From Chthonomonas sp. UBA2362 (GTDB taxonomy: Bacteria; Armatimonadota; Fimbriimonadia; Fimbriimonadales; Fimbriimonadaceae), in contig DDTO01000003.1 of NCBI GenBank assembly GCA_002344135.1, positions 1 through 36,077 on the forward strand: a stretch of DNA of 36,077 nucleotides, read 5' to 3'. This document shows, piece after piece, positions 23,996 through 30,278 of the stretch. The position numbers were made by a program, and so were the translations under genes. Each line of letters starts with the position of its first letter. Positions within the stretch are counted from its first letter, which is position 1. The notes below the pieces were generated by a model, which was given only the letters and a program-made list of their open reading frames with translations, made no database searches and was not told the DNA's origin.

Positions 23996-24871
23996 GTGGC
24001 TTCGCCCCGTCTGCAGTCCGATGCCGAGCGCGTCGACCGAGTGTTGGCGAGCCTTTTGCCAGCGGAGGCCGAGCCTCCGGAAGAACTTCACCAGGCGATG
24101 CGATATTCGTGTCTCGCGCCGGGCAAGCGGCTCCGGCCTGCCTTGTGCTTGGCCTCCGCCCGCGCCGTTGACGGTGACGATGAGGCGGTGCTTCCTGCCG
24201 CGTGCGCCATCGAGATGGTTCATGCCTTCTCGCTGATCCACGACGACCTTCCTGCTCTGGACGACGACGACTTCCGCCGCGGACGCCCGACCTGCCACAA
24301 GGTCTTCGGCGAAGCGGTGGCGATCTTGGCCGGAGACGCGCTCTTCGCGCTGGCCTTCGAGACGATCGCACAGGTCGAGAGCACCGCGGAGCGCCGTTTG
24401 TCCGCCCTGGCGGAACTGGCGAGCCAATCCGGCACCAAGGGCGTCGTGGGGGGTGAAGTGCTCGACATCCTCGCCGAGGGCACAGACTCGTCGGAGGCGC
24501 AGATTCGTCGGATTCACGAGTTGAAGACCGCTTCGCTGATGGCCGGATCATGTGCGATCGGGGCGACCCTCGGCGGCGGAGAGATGCGGGACGTCGAACT
24601 TCTCAGGGAGTTCGGTCGAGAAATCGGGCTGGCTTTCCAGATCGTGGACGACCTTCTCGACGAAACCGCTGCCTCAGAGGTTATCGGCAAGCCGGCAGGA
24701 AGTGATCGCCGGCACGGCAAGGCCACCTACCCTCGCCTGTACGGCGTGGAAGGAGCCAGGGAAGAGGCGGAGCGTCACACGCGAAAGGCACTCGAATCCC
24801 TCGGTATGCTCGCCGGGGATACGTCGAGCCTGCGCGACTTAGCAGACTTCGCGGTGCGGCGGGATCGCTAG
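23996..24871 (+). CDS. ispA: farnesyl diphosphate synthase (polyprenyl synthetase family)
   Basis: The 291-residue enzyme condenses isopentenyl diphosphate with allylic diphosphates. The first Asp-rich motif DDLPALD is at 83-89, followed by DDDFRRGRPTCHK. The second motif DDLLD is at 218-222. The aromatic residue five positions before the first motif (Phe78) and the short length fit a farnesyl-chain enzyme of the E. coli IspA type, although geranylgeranyl product is not excluded. I use the GTG at 23996, since the frame upstream crosses the terminator of the preceding gene. The stop shares a CTAG with the convergent TauE-like gene. Confidence 0.94.
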   Translation: MASPRLQSDAERVDRVLASLLPAEAEPPEELHQAMRYSCLAPGKRLRPALCLASARAVDGDDEAVLPAACAIEMVHAFSLIHDDLPALDDDDFRRGRPTCHKVFGEAVAILAGDALFALAFETIAQVESTAERRLSALAELASQSGTKGVVGGEVLDILAEGTDSSEAQIRRIHELKTASLMAGSCAIGATLGGGEMRDVELLREFGREIGLAFQIVDDLLDETAASEVIGKPAGSDRRHGKATYPRLYGVEGAREEAERHTRKALESLGMLAGDTSSLRDLADFAVRRDR

Positions 24872-25602
24872 CTGAAGATCAGCTTCGCGGCGGCGATCAG
24901 GAGCACGGCGGCAAGGGCGCGCTTAAGACCCTCCGAGCCGAACTTCTTGACCCCGAGGTATGAGCCGATGAGCCCGCCTGCCACCGCGGCAGTAGCCCAA
25001 TAGGGAAGCGCTTCGGGAAACGCCGGCGAAGCCTGCCATCGCCCAGCCAAGCCCGCAATCGAGTTCACGAGGATGAACACGGCCGATATGCCGCTTGCCT
25101 CGCGGGGGCGCGCCCACCCGGCGAAGAGGATGACCGGCGTCAGATAAATCCCTCCTCCCACGCCGGTGAGGCCCGAGAGCAAACCAATCATCGCTCCAAG
25201 CCCGGAGGCCAGCCACCAAGCGGGAAGGTGTGGCTCGCGTTCGCCTGCCGTTGGGGCCCAGACCAGGCGAAGGGCTCCGAGCAGCAGTGCGCCAGCCAGA
25301 AGATACTGGTACCAGCGAGCCGGCAGAGTCCATAGACCCCCGACGAACGCCATCGGCACCGACAGAGCCGCCAACGGAAGGAAGAGCCTCCACTCGAACG
25401 CTCCCGCCCGAACGAACCGGTACGAGGTCACGAGTGCGACGAGGACATTGAGCACCAGTGCCGCCGGCTTCATTTGCTCCGGGGCGACTGAGAAGAACGC
25501 CATCGCAGCGAGGTAGCCGGATGCCCCGGCGTGGCCGACCGACGAGTAGAGGGTCGCCGCTGCGAAGATCGAAAGAAGCAAGCCGATGTCCGCCGGCGTC
25601 AT
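24868..25602 (-). CDS. TauE/SafE-family membrane transporter
   Basis: The 244-residue product is almost entirely hydrophobic, with seven or eight membrane segments. It has the two family motifs, an N-terminal SSVGHAGASGYLAAM and a central GLLSGLTGVGGGIYLTPV. Members export sulfite, sulfoacetate or other organosulfur anions, and the substrate here is unknown. The ATG lies 2 nt after the stop of the outer-membrane barrel gene, so the two are translated together. The stop overlaps that of ispA within a shared CTAG. Confidence 0.9.
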   Translation of the reverse strand: MTPADIGLLLSIFAAATLYSSVGHAGASGYLAAMAFFSVAPEQMKPAALVLNVLVALVTSYRFVRAGAFEWRLFLPLAALSVPMAFVGGLWTLPARWYQYLLAGALLLGALRLVWAPTAGEREPHLPAWWLASGLGAMIGLLSGLTGVGGGIYLTPVILFAGWARPREASGISAVFILVNSIAGLAGRWQASPAFPEALPYWATAAVAGGLIGSYLGVKKFGSEGLKRALAAVLLIAAAKLIFS

Positions 25603-25604
25603 CG

Positions 25605-26207
25605 CTAGAATCGAACCGCGTAGCCGACGCTGAACTGCGTACGATCCTGGCGGAAGAGTGTGCGCAGGAAGAGACCGCGGAAGGGGCGAACCTCGAATCC
25701 GGCCGTCCAGCGAAGACTGTCATGCTCACCGAGCAGGCGCACCTTCTCCGTGAGCGGCAGCATCGCGCCGACGAAGAACCCGCGCAAGCTCTGAGTGCCT
25801 CCTCCGAGGGTCAGCTCCGCCGGAGCGTTGGTATCCGTTGCGATCCGGAAGGTCGCCGCAATATAGAACGCCCGCCCGTCGGCGGTCCGGTTCATCGCAT
25901 CGCGCACCCCCACGCTGACACCAGGCGACAGGTCCGTCACCGGCGTGACGTAGTTGTAGGCAAAGTTGAACGACACGAAGGCCGGATTCGGCGAGAACCG
26001 CTCGTAAATCAGTTCGGCGTCGAATTGGAGCCCGATCCCGGTGCCGAGATAGCCCTGCACGTGAGAAGGCTTGCCGCCGAACACGAATTCGGCGCGAACC
26101 TCATTGAACGGCAGCTTCTTGCCGGTGGGGATGTTGATCAGGCGATCCGCGTGGACCCATGCGCAGAGCGCGAGCATCGCGGCGATTAGGGCGGGGCGGG
26201 GGCTCAC
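25605..26207 (-). CDS. outer-membrane beta-barrel-like protein
   Basis: The 200-residue product has a signal peptide (RPALIAAMLALCAWVHAD). It is then made of alternating amphipathic strands such as AEFVFGGKPS, GIGLQFDAELIY, AFVSFNFAYNYV, GRAFYIAATFRI and FSVGYAVRF. It ends in Phe, the usual terminal residue recognised by the barrel assembly machinery. I cannot name a family. I use the GTG at 26207, which has TATAAC 7 nt upstream; the frame before it overlaps the divergent HIT gene. It is co-transcribed with the TauE-like gene, suggesting a shared envelope role. Confidence 0.75.
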   Translation of the reverse strand: MSPRPALIAAMLALCAWVHADRLINIPTGKKLPFNEVRAEFVFGGKPSHVQGYLGTGIGLQFDAELIYERFSPNPAFVSFNFAYNYVTPVTDLSPGVSVGVRDAMNRTADGRAFYIAATFRIATDTNAPAELTLGGGTQSLRGFFVGAMLPLTEKVRLLGEHDSLRWTAGFEVRPFRGLFLRTLFRQDRTQFSVGYAVRF

Positions 26208-26214
26208 AGGCGCG

Positions 26215-26239
26215 GTTATACCGCTCCGTCGGCTATAAC
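26215..26239. promoter_or_regulatory. back-to-back -10 elements for the barrel and HIT genes
   Basis: TATAAC occurs on both strands: minus (26220-26215), 7 nt before the barrel GTG, and plus (26234-26239), 6 nt before the HIT ATG. Both match consensus in five of six positions. The hexamers are 13 bp apart in a 38-bp intergenic space, and neither gene has a ribosome site. Confidence 0.65.
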
Positions 26240-26245
26240 GTTCGC

Positions 26246-26737
26246 ATGCCCGAACGTCTCTGGGCCCCATGGCGATTTGCATACATCGAGTCGAAGGAGT
26301 CGCCCGGCTGCATTTTCGTCGAGTTGCCGAAGCAGGACGACGACCGAACGAACCTGATCCTGCATCGTGGCAGAAGCGCGTTCGTCATGCTAAATGCCTT
26401 TCCCTACACGAACGGCCACCTCATGGTCGCTCCCTATCGCCATACCGCAGACATGATCGAACTCGGCAACGACGAGCTGCTCGAGATTAACCAGTTGATC
26501 GCCGCTGCGATCGAGTGGCTCAAGCAGGCTTACCGCCCGGACGGGTTCAACATCGGCGTTAACCTCGGCCGGGCCGCAGGTGCCGGCATCCCAACCCACG
26601 TACACTGGCATATCGTTCCTCGCTGGAACGGAGACACCAACTTCATGACCACCGTCGGCGAGGTCCGCGTGCTGCCAGAGAGCCTCGATCGAAGCTACGA
26701 CCGGCTCCGTGAGATCGTGGACACGTGGAGATCGTAG
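26246..26737 (+). CDS. HIT-family hydrolase, AP4A phosphorylase-like
   Basis: The 163-residue protein carries the histidine triad H-V-H-W-H at 118-122 within IPTHVHWHIVPRWNGDTNFM, and the start MPERLWAPWRFAYI. Both features resemble the mycobacterial diadenosine tetraphosphate phosphorylase branch of the HIT family. It probably cleaves dinucleoside polyphosphates through a histidine intermediate. The ATG at 26246 follows a leaderless-type promoter. The DinB-like gene begins 9 bp after its stop, with GAGGGT as ribosome site, so the two form an operon. Confidence 0.9.
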   Translation: MPERLWAPWRFAYIESKESPGCIFVELPKQDDDRTNLILHRGRSAFVMLNAFPYTNGHLMVAPYRHTADMIELGNDELLEINQLIAAAIEWLKQAYRPDGFNIGVNLGRAAGAGIPTHVHWHIVPRWNGDTNFMTTVGEVRVLPESLDRSYDRLREIVDTWRS

Positions 26738-26746
26738 TTTGAGGGT

Positions 26747-27295
26747 ATGCCGTTGACCTCCCGGGAACTGTGCCGACGAGCGGCTGAAAAGGCTGCCGAG
26801 ACGACCGCCCGAGTTCGGCGTGCCCTGGAGGGACTGGACGACGAGGGTCTCAATCGACGCACGCCCTCGGGAGAATGGAGCCCCGCAGAGGTGGTGGAGC
26901 ATCTCGTCGTCTCGCACCAGATCTACCTAGACCTGATGAAGGTGGTCGTCTCCGAGCGGCCCGTTACCGGGGGAGATCGTCCGGTCCGCTTCAGCTTCAT
27001 CGGCCGGTTCCTGATGAAGGCGGCCGGCCCCGACGGCAACGCGCCGGCTCCCAAGGCGATGGTTCCCCGAGCGGGCCCCTACACTCGCGAGGTCGTTGAT
27101 CGGTTCGAGGCACAGCAGAAGGCGATGGCCGAACTCGCCACGGCCTGCGACGACCTCGATACGAGCGCGGTCACCTATCGGAATCCGATCATCAAGCTGT
27201 TTCGTATGAACGTGGCCGACGGATTCGGCATTTACATCGAGCATGTCGAACGGCACGTCCGCCAGATCGAAGAACGAGCCGCGGTGAAGGTCTAA
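26747..27295 (+). CDS. DinB-like four-helix protein
   Basis: The 182-residue product fits the DinB/YfiT superfamily: a first helix ending at TPSGEWSPAEVVEHLVVSHQIY, with its His in the usual metal-ligand position, and a last helix YIEHVERHVRQIEE with two more histidines. DinB proteins are metal-binding four-helix bundles, some of them thiol-dependent transferases, and most have no known substrate. It is translated after the HIT gene and ends 53 bp before the GYF gene, which has its own -10 box. Confidence 0.85.
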   Translation: MPLTSRELCRRAAEKAAETTARVRRALEGLDDEGLNRRTPSGEWSPAEVVEHLVVSHQIYLDLMKVVVSERPVTGGDRPVRFSFIGRFLMKAAGPDGNAPAPKAMVPRAGPYTREVVDRFEAQQKAMAELATACDDLDTSAVTYRNPIIKLFRMNVADGFGIYIEHVERHVRQIEERAAVKV

Positions 27296-27313
27296 AGCGA
27301 GCGGAGCCGCGTC

Positions 27314-27319
27314 TATAAT
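27314..27319 (+). promoter_or_regulatory. consensus -10 element for the GYF-domain gene
   Basis: A perfect TATAAT lies 29 nt before the ATG at 27349. The leader carries a GAGGAAGGAAG ribosome site, so this gene is leadered, unlike its neighbours. No good -35 hexamer is visible 17 bp upstream. Confidence 0.6.
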
Positions 27320-27348
27320 GGGCCAGCGTCACTGTCGAGGAAGGAAGA

Positions 27349-28020
27349 ATGCAGTATTTCGTTATCGCTCCCGATGGTCAGAAGTACGGCCCGGCCGACG
27401 TTCCGACCCTCAATTCCTGGATCACCGAAGGTCGCCTGCTGCCAGACACTCAGCTTCAAGATGCGGCTACCGGCGCCGTCATGGCGGCTGCCATGGTGCC
27501 CGGACTTCAGTTTCCGATGGCTCCAGGTCCCGCCCCACAAGCGCCGATGGCGCCACCCAGCCCTGATCCGATGTCGGGCGCAGCGCCGGGGTTCGACGCT
27601 CCGGGGGCGATTCAGCCACAGCAGCCCTACCAGGCTCCTCAGCAGCCTCAGCAGCCCTACCAGGCGCCCCAACAGCCTCAGCAACCGTACCAGGTGCCTC
27701 AGCAGCCCTACCAAGCCCCTCAGCAGCCCTACCAGCAGCCAGGGCCGTACCAGCAACCCCCGGGATCGAACTACCCGCGGCCGATGAGCGCCGACGATGG
27801 CTCGGGTGACGTCCAGAAGGCCTACATCTTCGGCGCGATTTCATTCATCTGCTGCCCGATCATCTTCGGAGTTCTGGGCATCATTTTCGCGATCCAGGGC
27901 AAGAACAAGGGGAACCCGCGGGCACAAGGTGCATTGATCCTTAGCATTTGCGGGCTGGTTGCCGGCATCTTCATCAGCATCGGGCTGAACATTCTCTGGG
28001 GAGGTTTCGGCCGCTTCTAG
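27349..28020 (+). CDS. GYF-like domain protein with PQQPYQ repeats and DUF4190 membrane domain
   Basis: The 223-residue product has three parts. Residues 1-50 are a GYF_2-type domain (MQYFVIAPDGQKYGPADVPTL, then WITEGRLLPDTQL). Residues 85-145 are a low-complexity segment of Pro, Gln and Tyr units of the kind QQPYQAPQ. Residues 155-223 are a DUF4190-like pair of membrane helices (AYIFGAISFICCPIIFGVLGIIFAI and ILSICGLVAGIFISIGL). GYF_2 domains bind proline-rich segments, so the repeat may be an internal ligand or join copies together. Function is unknown. Confidence 0.85.
   Translation: MQYFVIAPDGQKYGPADVPTLNSWITEGRLLPDTQLQDAATGAVMAAAMVPGLQFPMAPGPAPQAPMAPPSPDPMSGAAPGFDAPGAIQPQQPYQAPQQPQQPYQAPQQPQQPYQVPQQPYQAPQQPYQQPGPYQQPPGSNYPRPMSADDGSGDVQKAYIFGAISFICCPIIFGVLGIIFAIQGKNKGNPRAQGALILSICGLVAGIFISIGLNILWGGFGRF
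27616..27750 (+). repeat. in-frame tandem repeats coding for QQPYQAPQ-type units
   Basis: CAGCCCTACCAGGC-type units of 21-30 bp recur about seven times with silent changes. They encode the low-complexity linker of the GYF protein. Such repeats are prone to copy-number change by slippage. Confidence 0.8.
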
Positions 28021-28052
28021 GCTCGTGGCTTGAAGGACACCATGAACCTCGC

Positions 28053-28123
28053 GGGTAGCCCGCGGATGGTTCGTGCCGCGGGAAGGCGGCCCACCGAGGG
28101 CAGGAACCATCCCCCGGCTACCT
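28053..28123. repeat. long imperfect inverted repeat (71 bp) in the spacer after the GYF gene
   Basis: GGTAGCC (28054-28060) pairs with GGCTACC (28116-28122). After a 3x3 internal loop, GGATGGTTCGTGCC (28064-28077) pairs with GGCAGGAACCATCC (28099-28112) with one mismatch. The tip is a 21-nt loop. This is far longer than a terminator stem and has no U-tract, and it may be a REP/MITE-like element or a structured RNA. Small hairpins follow at 28120-28136 and 28184-28199 in the same 189-bp spacer. Confidence 0.65.
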
Positions 28124-28137
28124 CATTATCGTGAGGG

Positions 28138-28163
28138 GCCCGCATGGCGCTCTGCGGGCTTTG
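28138..28163 (+). terminator. probable terminator of the GYF gene
   Basis: GCCCGCA (28138-28144) pairs with TGCGGGC (28153-28159) across an 8-nt loop and is followed by TTTGGTTCCTT. It stands between the GYF gene and the convergent metK gene. Confidence 0.6.
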
Positions 28164-28209
28164 GTTCCTTAGCCAGACACCCGGACGCCGCGTTCACGGC
28201 GGGGGGAGG

Positions 28210-29343
28210 CTAGGTTCTTAGACGATCGGCCTCGGCAGTGCGTTCCCATGGAAACGAGGGGTTGCCGAAGTGGCCGTTCTTCGCCGTCTGCAGATAGCGG
28301 AAAGAAGTGAGGCCTAAATGCTCGTTGATCGCTCGTGGCGAGAGGTCGAAAACGTCGCGCACTCGCCGTTCGATCTCGTCGGCGCCAACCTTCTCTGTCC
28401 CGAAGGTTTCGATATTCAGCGAGACCGGCTGGGCCACGCCGATCGCGTAGGCAAGTGCCACCACGACCTTATCGGCGAGGTCCGCGGCAACGACGCATTT
28501 CGCCACGTGACGGGCCATGTAGGCAGCGCTGCGGTCGACCTTCGTCGGGTCCTTGCCGCTGAAGGCGCCGCCGCCGTGCGGGCACATCCCACCGTAGGTG
28601 TCCACGATGATCTTCCGCCCCGTCACGCCCGTATCGGCCTGGGGACCGCCGATGACGAAGATGCCCGTCGGGTTGATGTGGTAGGTGATCGGGCCGTCCA
28701 CGTAGCCTTCGTACTCGGCCAATACCGGCTGGATGATCTGCTCCATCACCATCGCTTTCACGGCGTCGTGGCTGAGCGATGGCGAGTGCTGTGCGGAGAC
28801 GACCACCGTGTCGATTTTCTTCGGTACGTGCCCCTCGTACACGACCGAAACCTGACTCTTGACATCCGGCCGGAATCCGAGGGATGGATGGGCCTTGCGT
28901 ACCTTGGCCGCGCGGCGGGTCAGGGCGTGGGCGATGGAGATCGGAAGCGGCATAAGCTCAGGCGTCTCTCGCGTGGCCATGCCGAACATCATCCCCTGGT
29001 CGCCGGCGCCCCCCGTGTCCACACCGACCGAAATGTCGGGCGATTGTTCTTGGATGGCCACCATGACGCCGCAGGTCGAGCCATCGAACCCGAGTTCGGT
29101 ATCGGTGTAGCCCACCTCGTTAATGGTGTTGCGGACGATGTCGGCGACCTCGATGTAGCCGTCGACCGTGACCTCGCCGGCGACGACCGCGAGGCCGCGG
29201 GTAAGGAGGGTTTCGATGGCGACGCGAGCGGTCGAATCCTGCGCGAGGCAGGCGTCCAGCAACGCGTCCGAAATCTGATCGGCGAGCTTGTCGGGGTGTC
29301 CTTCGCTGACGCTTTCGGACGTGAACATCTGGAGGTTTGCCAT
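28210..29343 (-). CDS. metK: S-adenosylmethionine synthetase
   Basis: The 377-residue cytoplasmic enzyme makes S-adenosylmethionine from methionine and ATP. Signatures are SESVSEGHPDKLADQISDA at about 9-27, GGAGDQGMMFGMA, GGPQADTGVTGRKIIVDTYGG and GGGAFSGKDPTKVDRSAAY. The length is typical. The ATG has no ribosome site and no -10 box at the 6-7 nt spacing common here. The upstream region on the minus strand holds a hairpin and other structure described separately. Convergent with the GYF gene. Confidence 0.98.
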   Translation of the reverse strand: MANLQMFTSESVSEGHPDKLADQISDALLDACLAQDSTARVAIETLLTRGLAVVAGEVTVDGYIEVADIVRNTINEVGYTDTELGFDGSTCGVMVAIQEQSPDISVGVDTGGAGDQGMMFGMATRETPELMPLPISIAHALTRRAAKVRKAHPSLGFRPDVKSQVSVVYEGHVPKKIDTVVVSAQHSPSLSHDAVKAMVMEQIIQPVLAEYEGYVDGPITYHINPTGIFVIGGPQADTGVTGRKIIVDTYGGMCPHGGGAFSGKDPTKVDRSAAYMARHVAKCVVAADLADKVVVALAYAIGVAQPVSLNIETFGTEKVGADEIERRVRDVFDLSPRAINEHLGLTSFRYLQTAKNGHFGNPSFPWERTAEADRLRT

Positions 29344-29364
29344 GGTTGCCGAGGGTGAAAGATA

Positions 29365-29414
29365 CCCCTTTTAGCATCGGTATCGAGCCCGCCGTTCTGG
29401 AGGGATTAACCAGA
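29365..29414 (-). promoter_or_regulatory. possible structured leader upstream of metK
   Basis: Read on the minus strand, TCTGG-(9-nt loop)-CCAGA forms a hairpin (29414-29396) whose loop carries CCCT. This could pair with AGGGG in GCTAAAAGGGG (29375-29365), giving a small pseudoknot. A further GGGT/ACCC stem lies nearer the start. The shape is faintly like SAM-II, which also ends in GCUAAAaGGG, but conserved SAM-II bases are not all present. It may instead be fortuitous. Confidence 0.25.
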
Positions 29415-29568
29415 CACGCTTCGCGAGCGCCGTCTCGACCTTGACCAGCGAAAGCAGTTCTAGCGATACAGATGGGTTGGGGAATCGGACTTGACCCTAG
29501 CTTCGACCAACACAGTATCATGGCGACTGGATCTCGGCGAGCGGGCCGAATCCAACGGCGGGGATGCC

Positions 29569-30087
29569 ATGAAACTCAAAATCGCCCTTCTCGCTACGTG
29601 CCTTGCGGTCGCCGTCGCGGCACAACATGCGCTCGACGACAAGACGAGAGTTCTGCGGGCCCAGTCGGTATCGAACGCCAAGCAGCTCGCATTGGCAATG
29701 CTCCTGTATTGCTCGGATTACGATGACGTATTTCCCTACGTTCAGGACACGAAGGCGACTTTCGTCGTGACCTATCCGTACGTCAAAGACCTCTCCGTCA
29801 CCAAGACGCTCAACCCCATGGGCGGCGAGTTCGTCTTCAACCGCAATGTCGGCGGCGTGGCGGCAGGCAAGATCCCGGATCCCGCACTAACTCCCATGTA
29901 CGTCGAGTCGAAGTTTTGGCCGGACGACCGGCGGATCGTGGCCTACGTCGACTGCCGTGTCAAGGCTGAACCACGTGCAAACTGGGCGAAGGTCGAGAAG
30001 AGCCTCCAGCAGAAGTTCCCGCGGAAAGCCAAGAAGCCCCTCCCCCCCGGCGATAAGCTCGCCAAAGATTTGGGCATAAAGTTCTAA
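29569..30087 (+). CDS. secreted prepilin-like/DUF1559-type protein of unknown function
   Basis: The 172-residue product has a signal peptide (KLKIALLATCLAVAVAA), then VSNAKQLALAMLLYCSDYDDVFPY. This is the segment that follows the pilin helix in the many H-X9-DG/DUF1559 proteins of Planctomycetes and Armatimonadota. It lacks the methylated pilin N terminus, so it should be released rather than assembled. The tail is basic (KAKKPLPPGDKLAKDLG). I use the ATG at 29569, preceded by GGGAT; the longer frame adds unlike residues. The 225-bp spacer before it holds only the metK leader and no other clear gene. Confidence 0.7.
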   Translation: MKLKIALLATCLAVAVAAQHALDDKTRVLRAQSVSNAKQLALAMLLYCSDYDDVFPYVQDTKATFVVTYPYVKDLSVTKTLNPMGGEFVFNRNVGGVAAGKIPDPALTPMYVESKFWPDDRRIVAYVDCRVKAEPRANWAKVEKSLQQKFPRKAKKPLPPGDKLAKDLGIKF

Positions 30088-30088
30088 T

Positions 30089-30113
30089 GCCTCCGCCCCC
30101 GTGGGGTGGAGGC
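30089..30113 (+). terminator. strong stem-loop after the prepilin-like gene
   Basis: GCCTCC-G-CCCC pairs with GGGG-T-GGAGGC across a CGT loop, giving 11 bp with one G-U pair, 1 nt after the stop codon. No U-tract follows, so it may act with Rho or mainly protect the 3' end. Confidence 0.55.
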
Positions 30114-30186
30114 TGACGAGCGTCAGGACTTGGATGCAAAGCGGAGTGGATGAACCGTCGGGCTACCACGCGTGCCGGGCCGGGAC

Positions 30187-30211
30187 GATCCCTCGGCAGG
30201 CTCGGGATGAC
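30187..30211. repeat. REP-like palindromic motif
   Basis: GATCCCTCG and CTCGGGATGAC form an imperfect palindrome (ATCCC with GGGAT). Motifs of this general form are dispersed between genes in several bacterial phyla, from my memory of such genomes. Only one copy is in the window, so repetition cannot be shown here. A nearby CTGACG-AG-CGTCAG hairpin lies at 30112-30125. Confidence 0.4.
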
Positions 30212-30226
30212 GGAGCTGCGGCATTC

Positions 30227-30247
30227 AAAGCGCGGGCAGGCCCGCGC
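30227..30247. repeat. palindromic intergenic repeat, copy 2
   Basis: GCGCGGGC-AG-GCCCGCGC is a perfect 8-bp palindrome with a 2-nt loop. The 21-bp core differs from positions 21101-21121 at one base. Together with the neighbouring motifs it fills the 191-bp spacer between the prepilin-like gene and the amidohydrolase. Confidence 0.6.
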
Positions 30248-30278
30248 AGTCTAAGGGCCAGCCGCGCGACCGTGGCCT

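Noticed and set aside
27616..27750. Regular repeats resembling a CRISPR-like array
   Set aside because: The units are in frame, lack unique spacers and encode a Pro/Gln/Tyr linker of the GYF protein.
29344..29490. S-box (SAM-I) riboswitch before metK
   Set aside because: The conserved four-way junction motifs of SAM-I are absent; only a weak SAM-II-like ending is seen.
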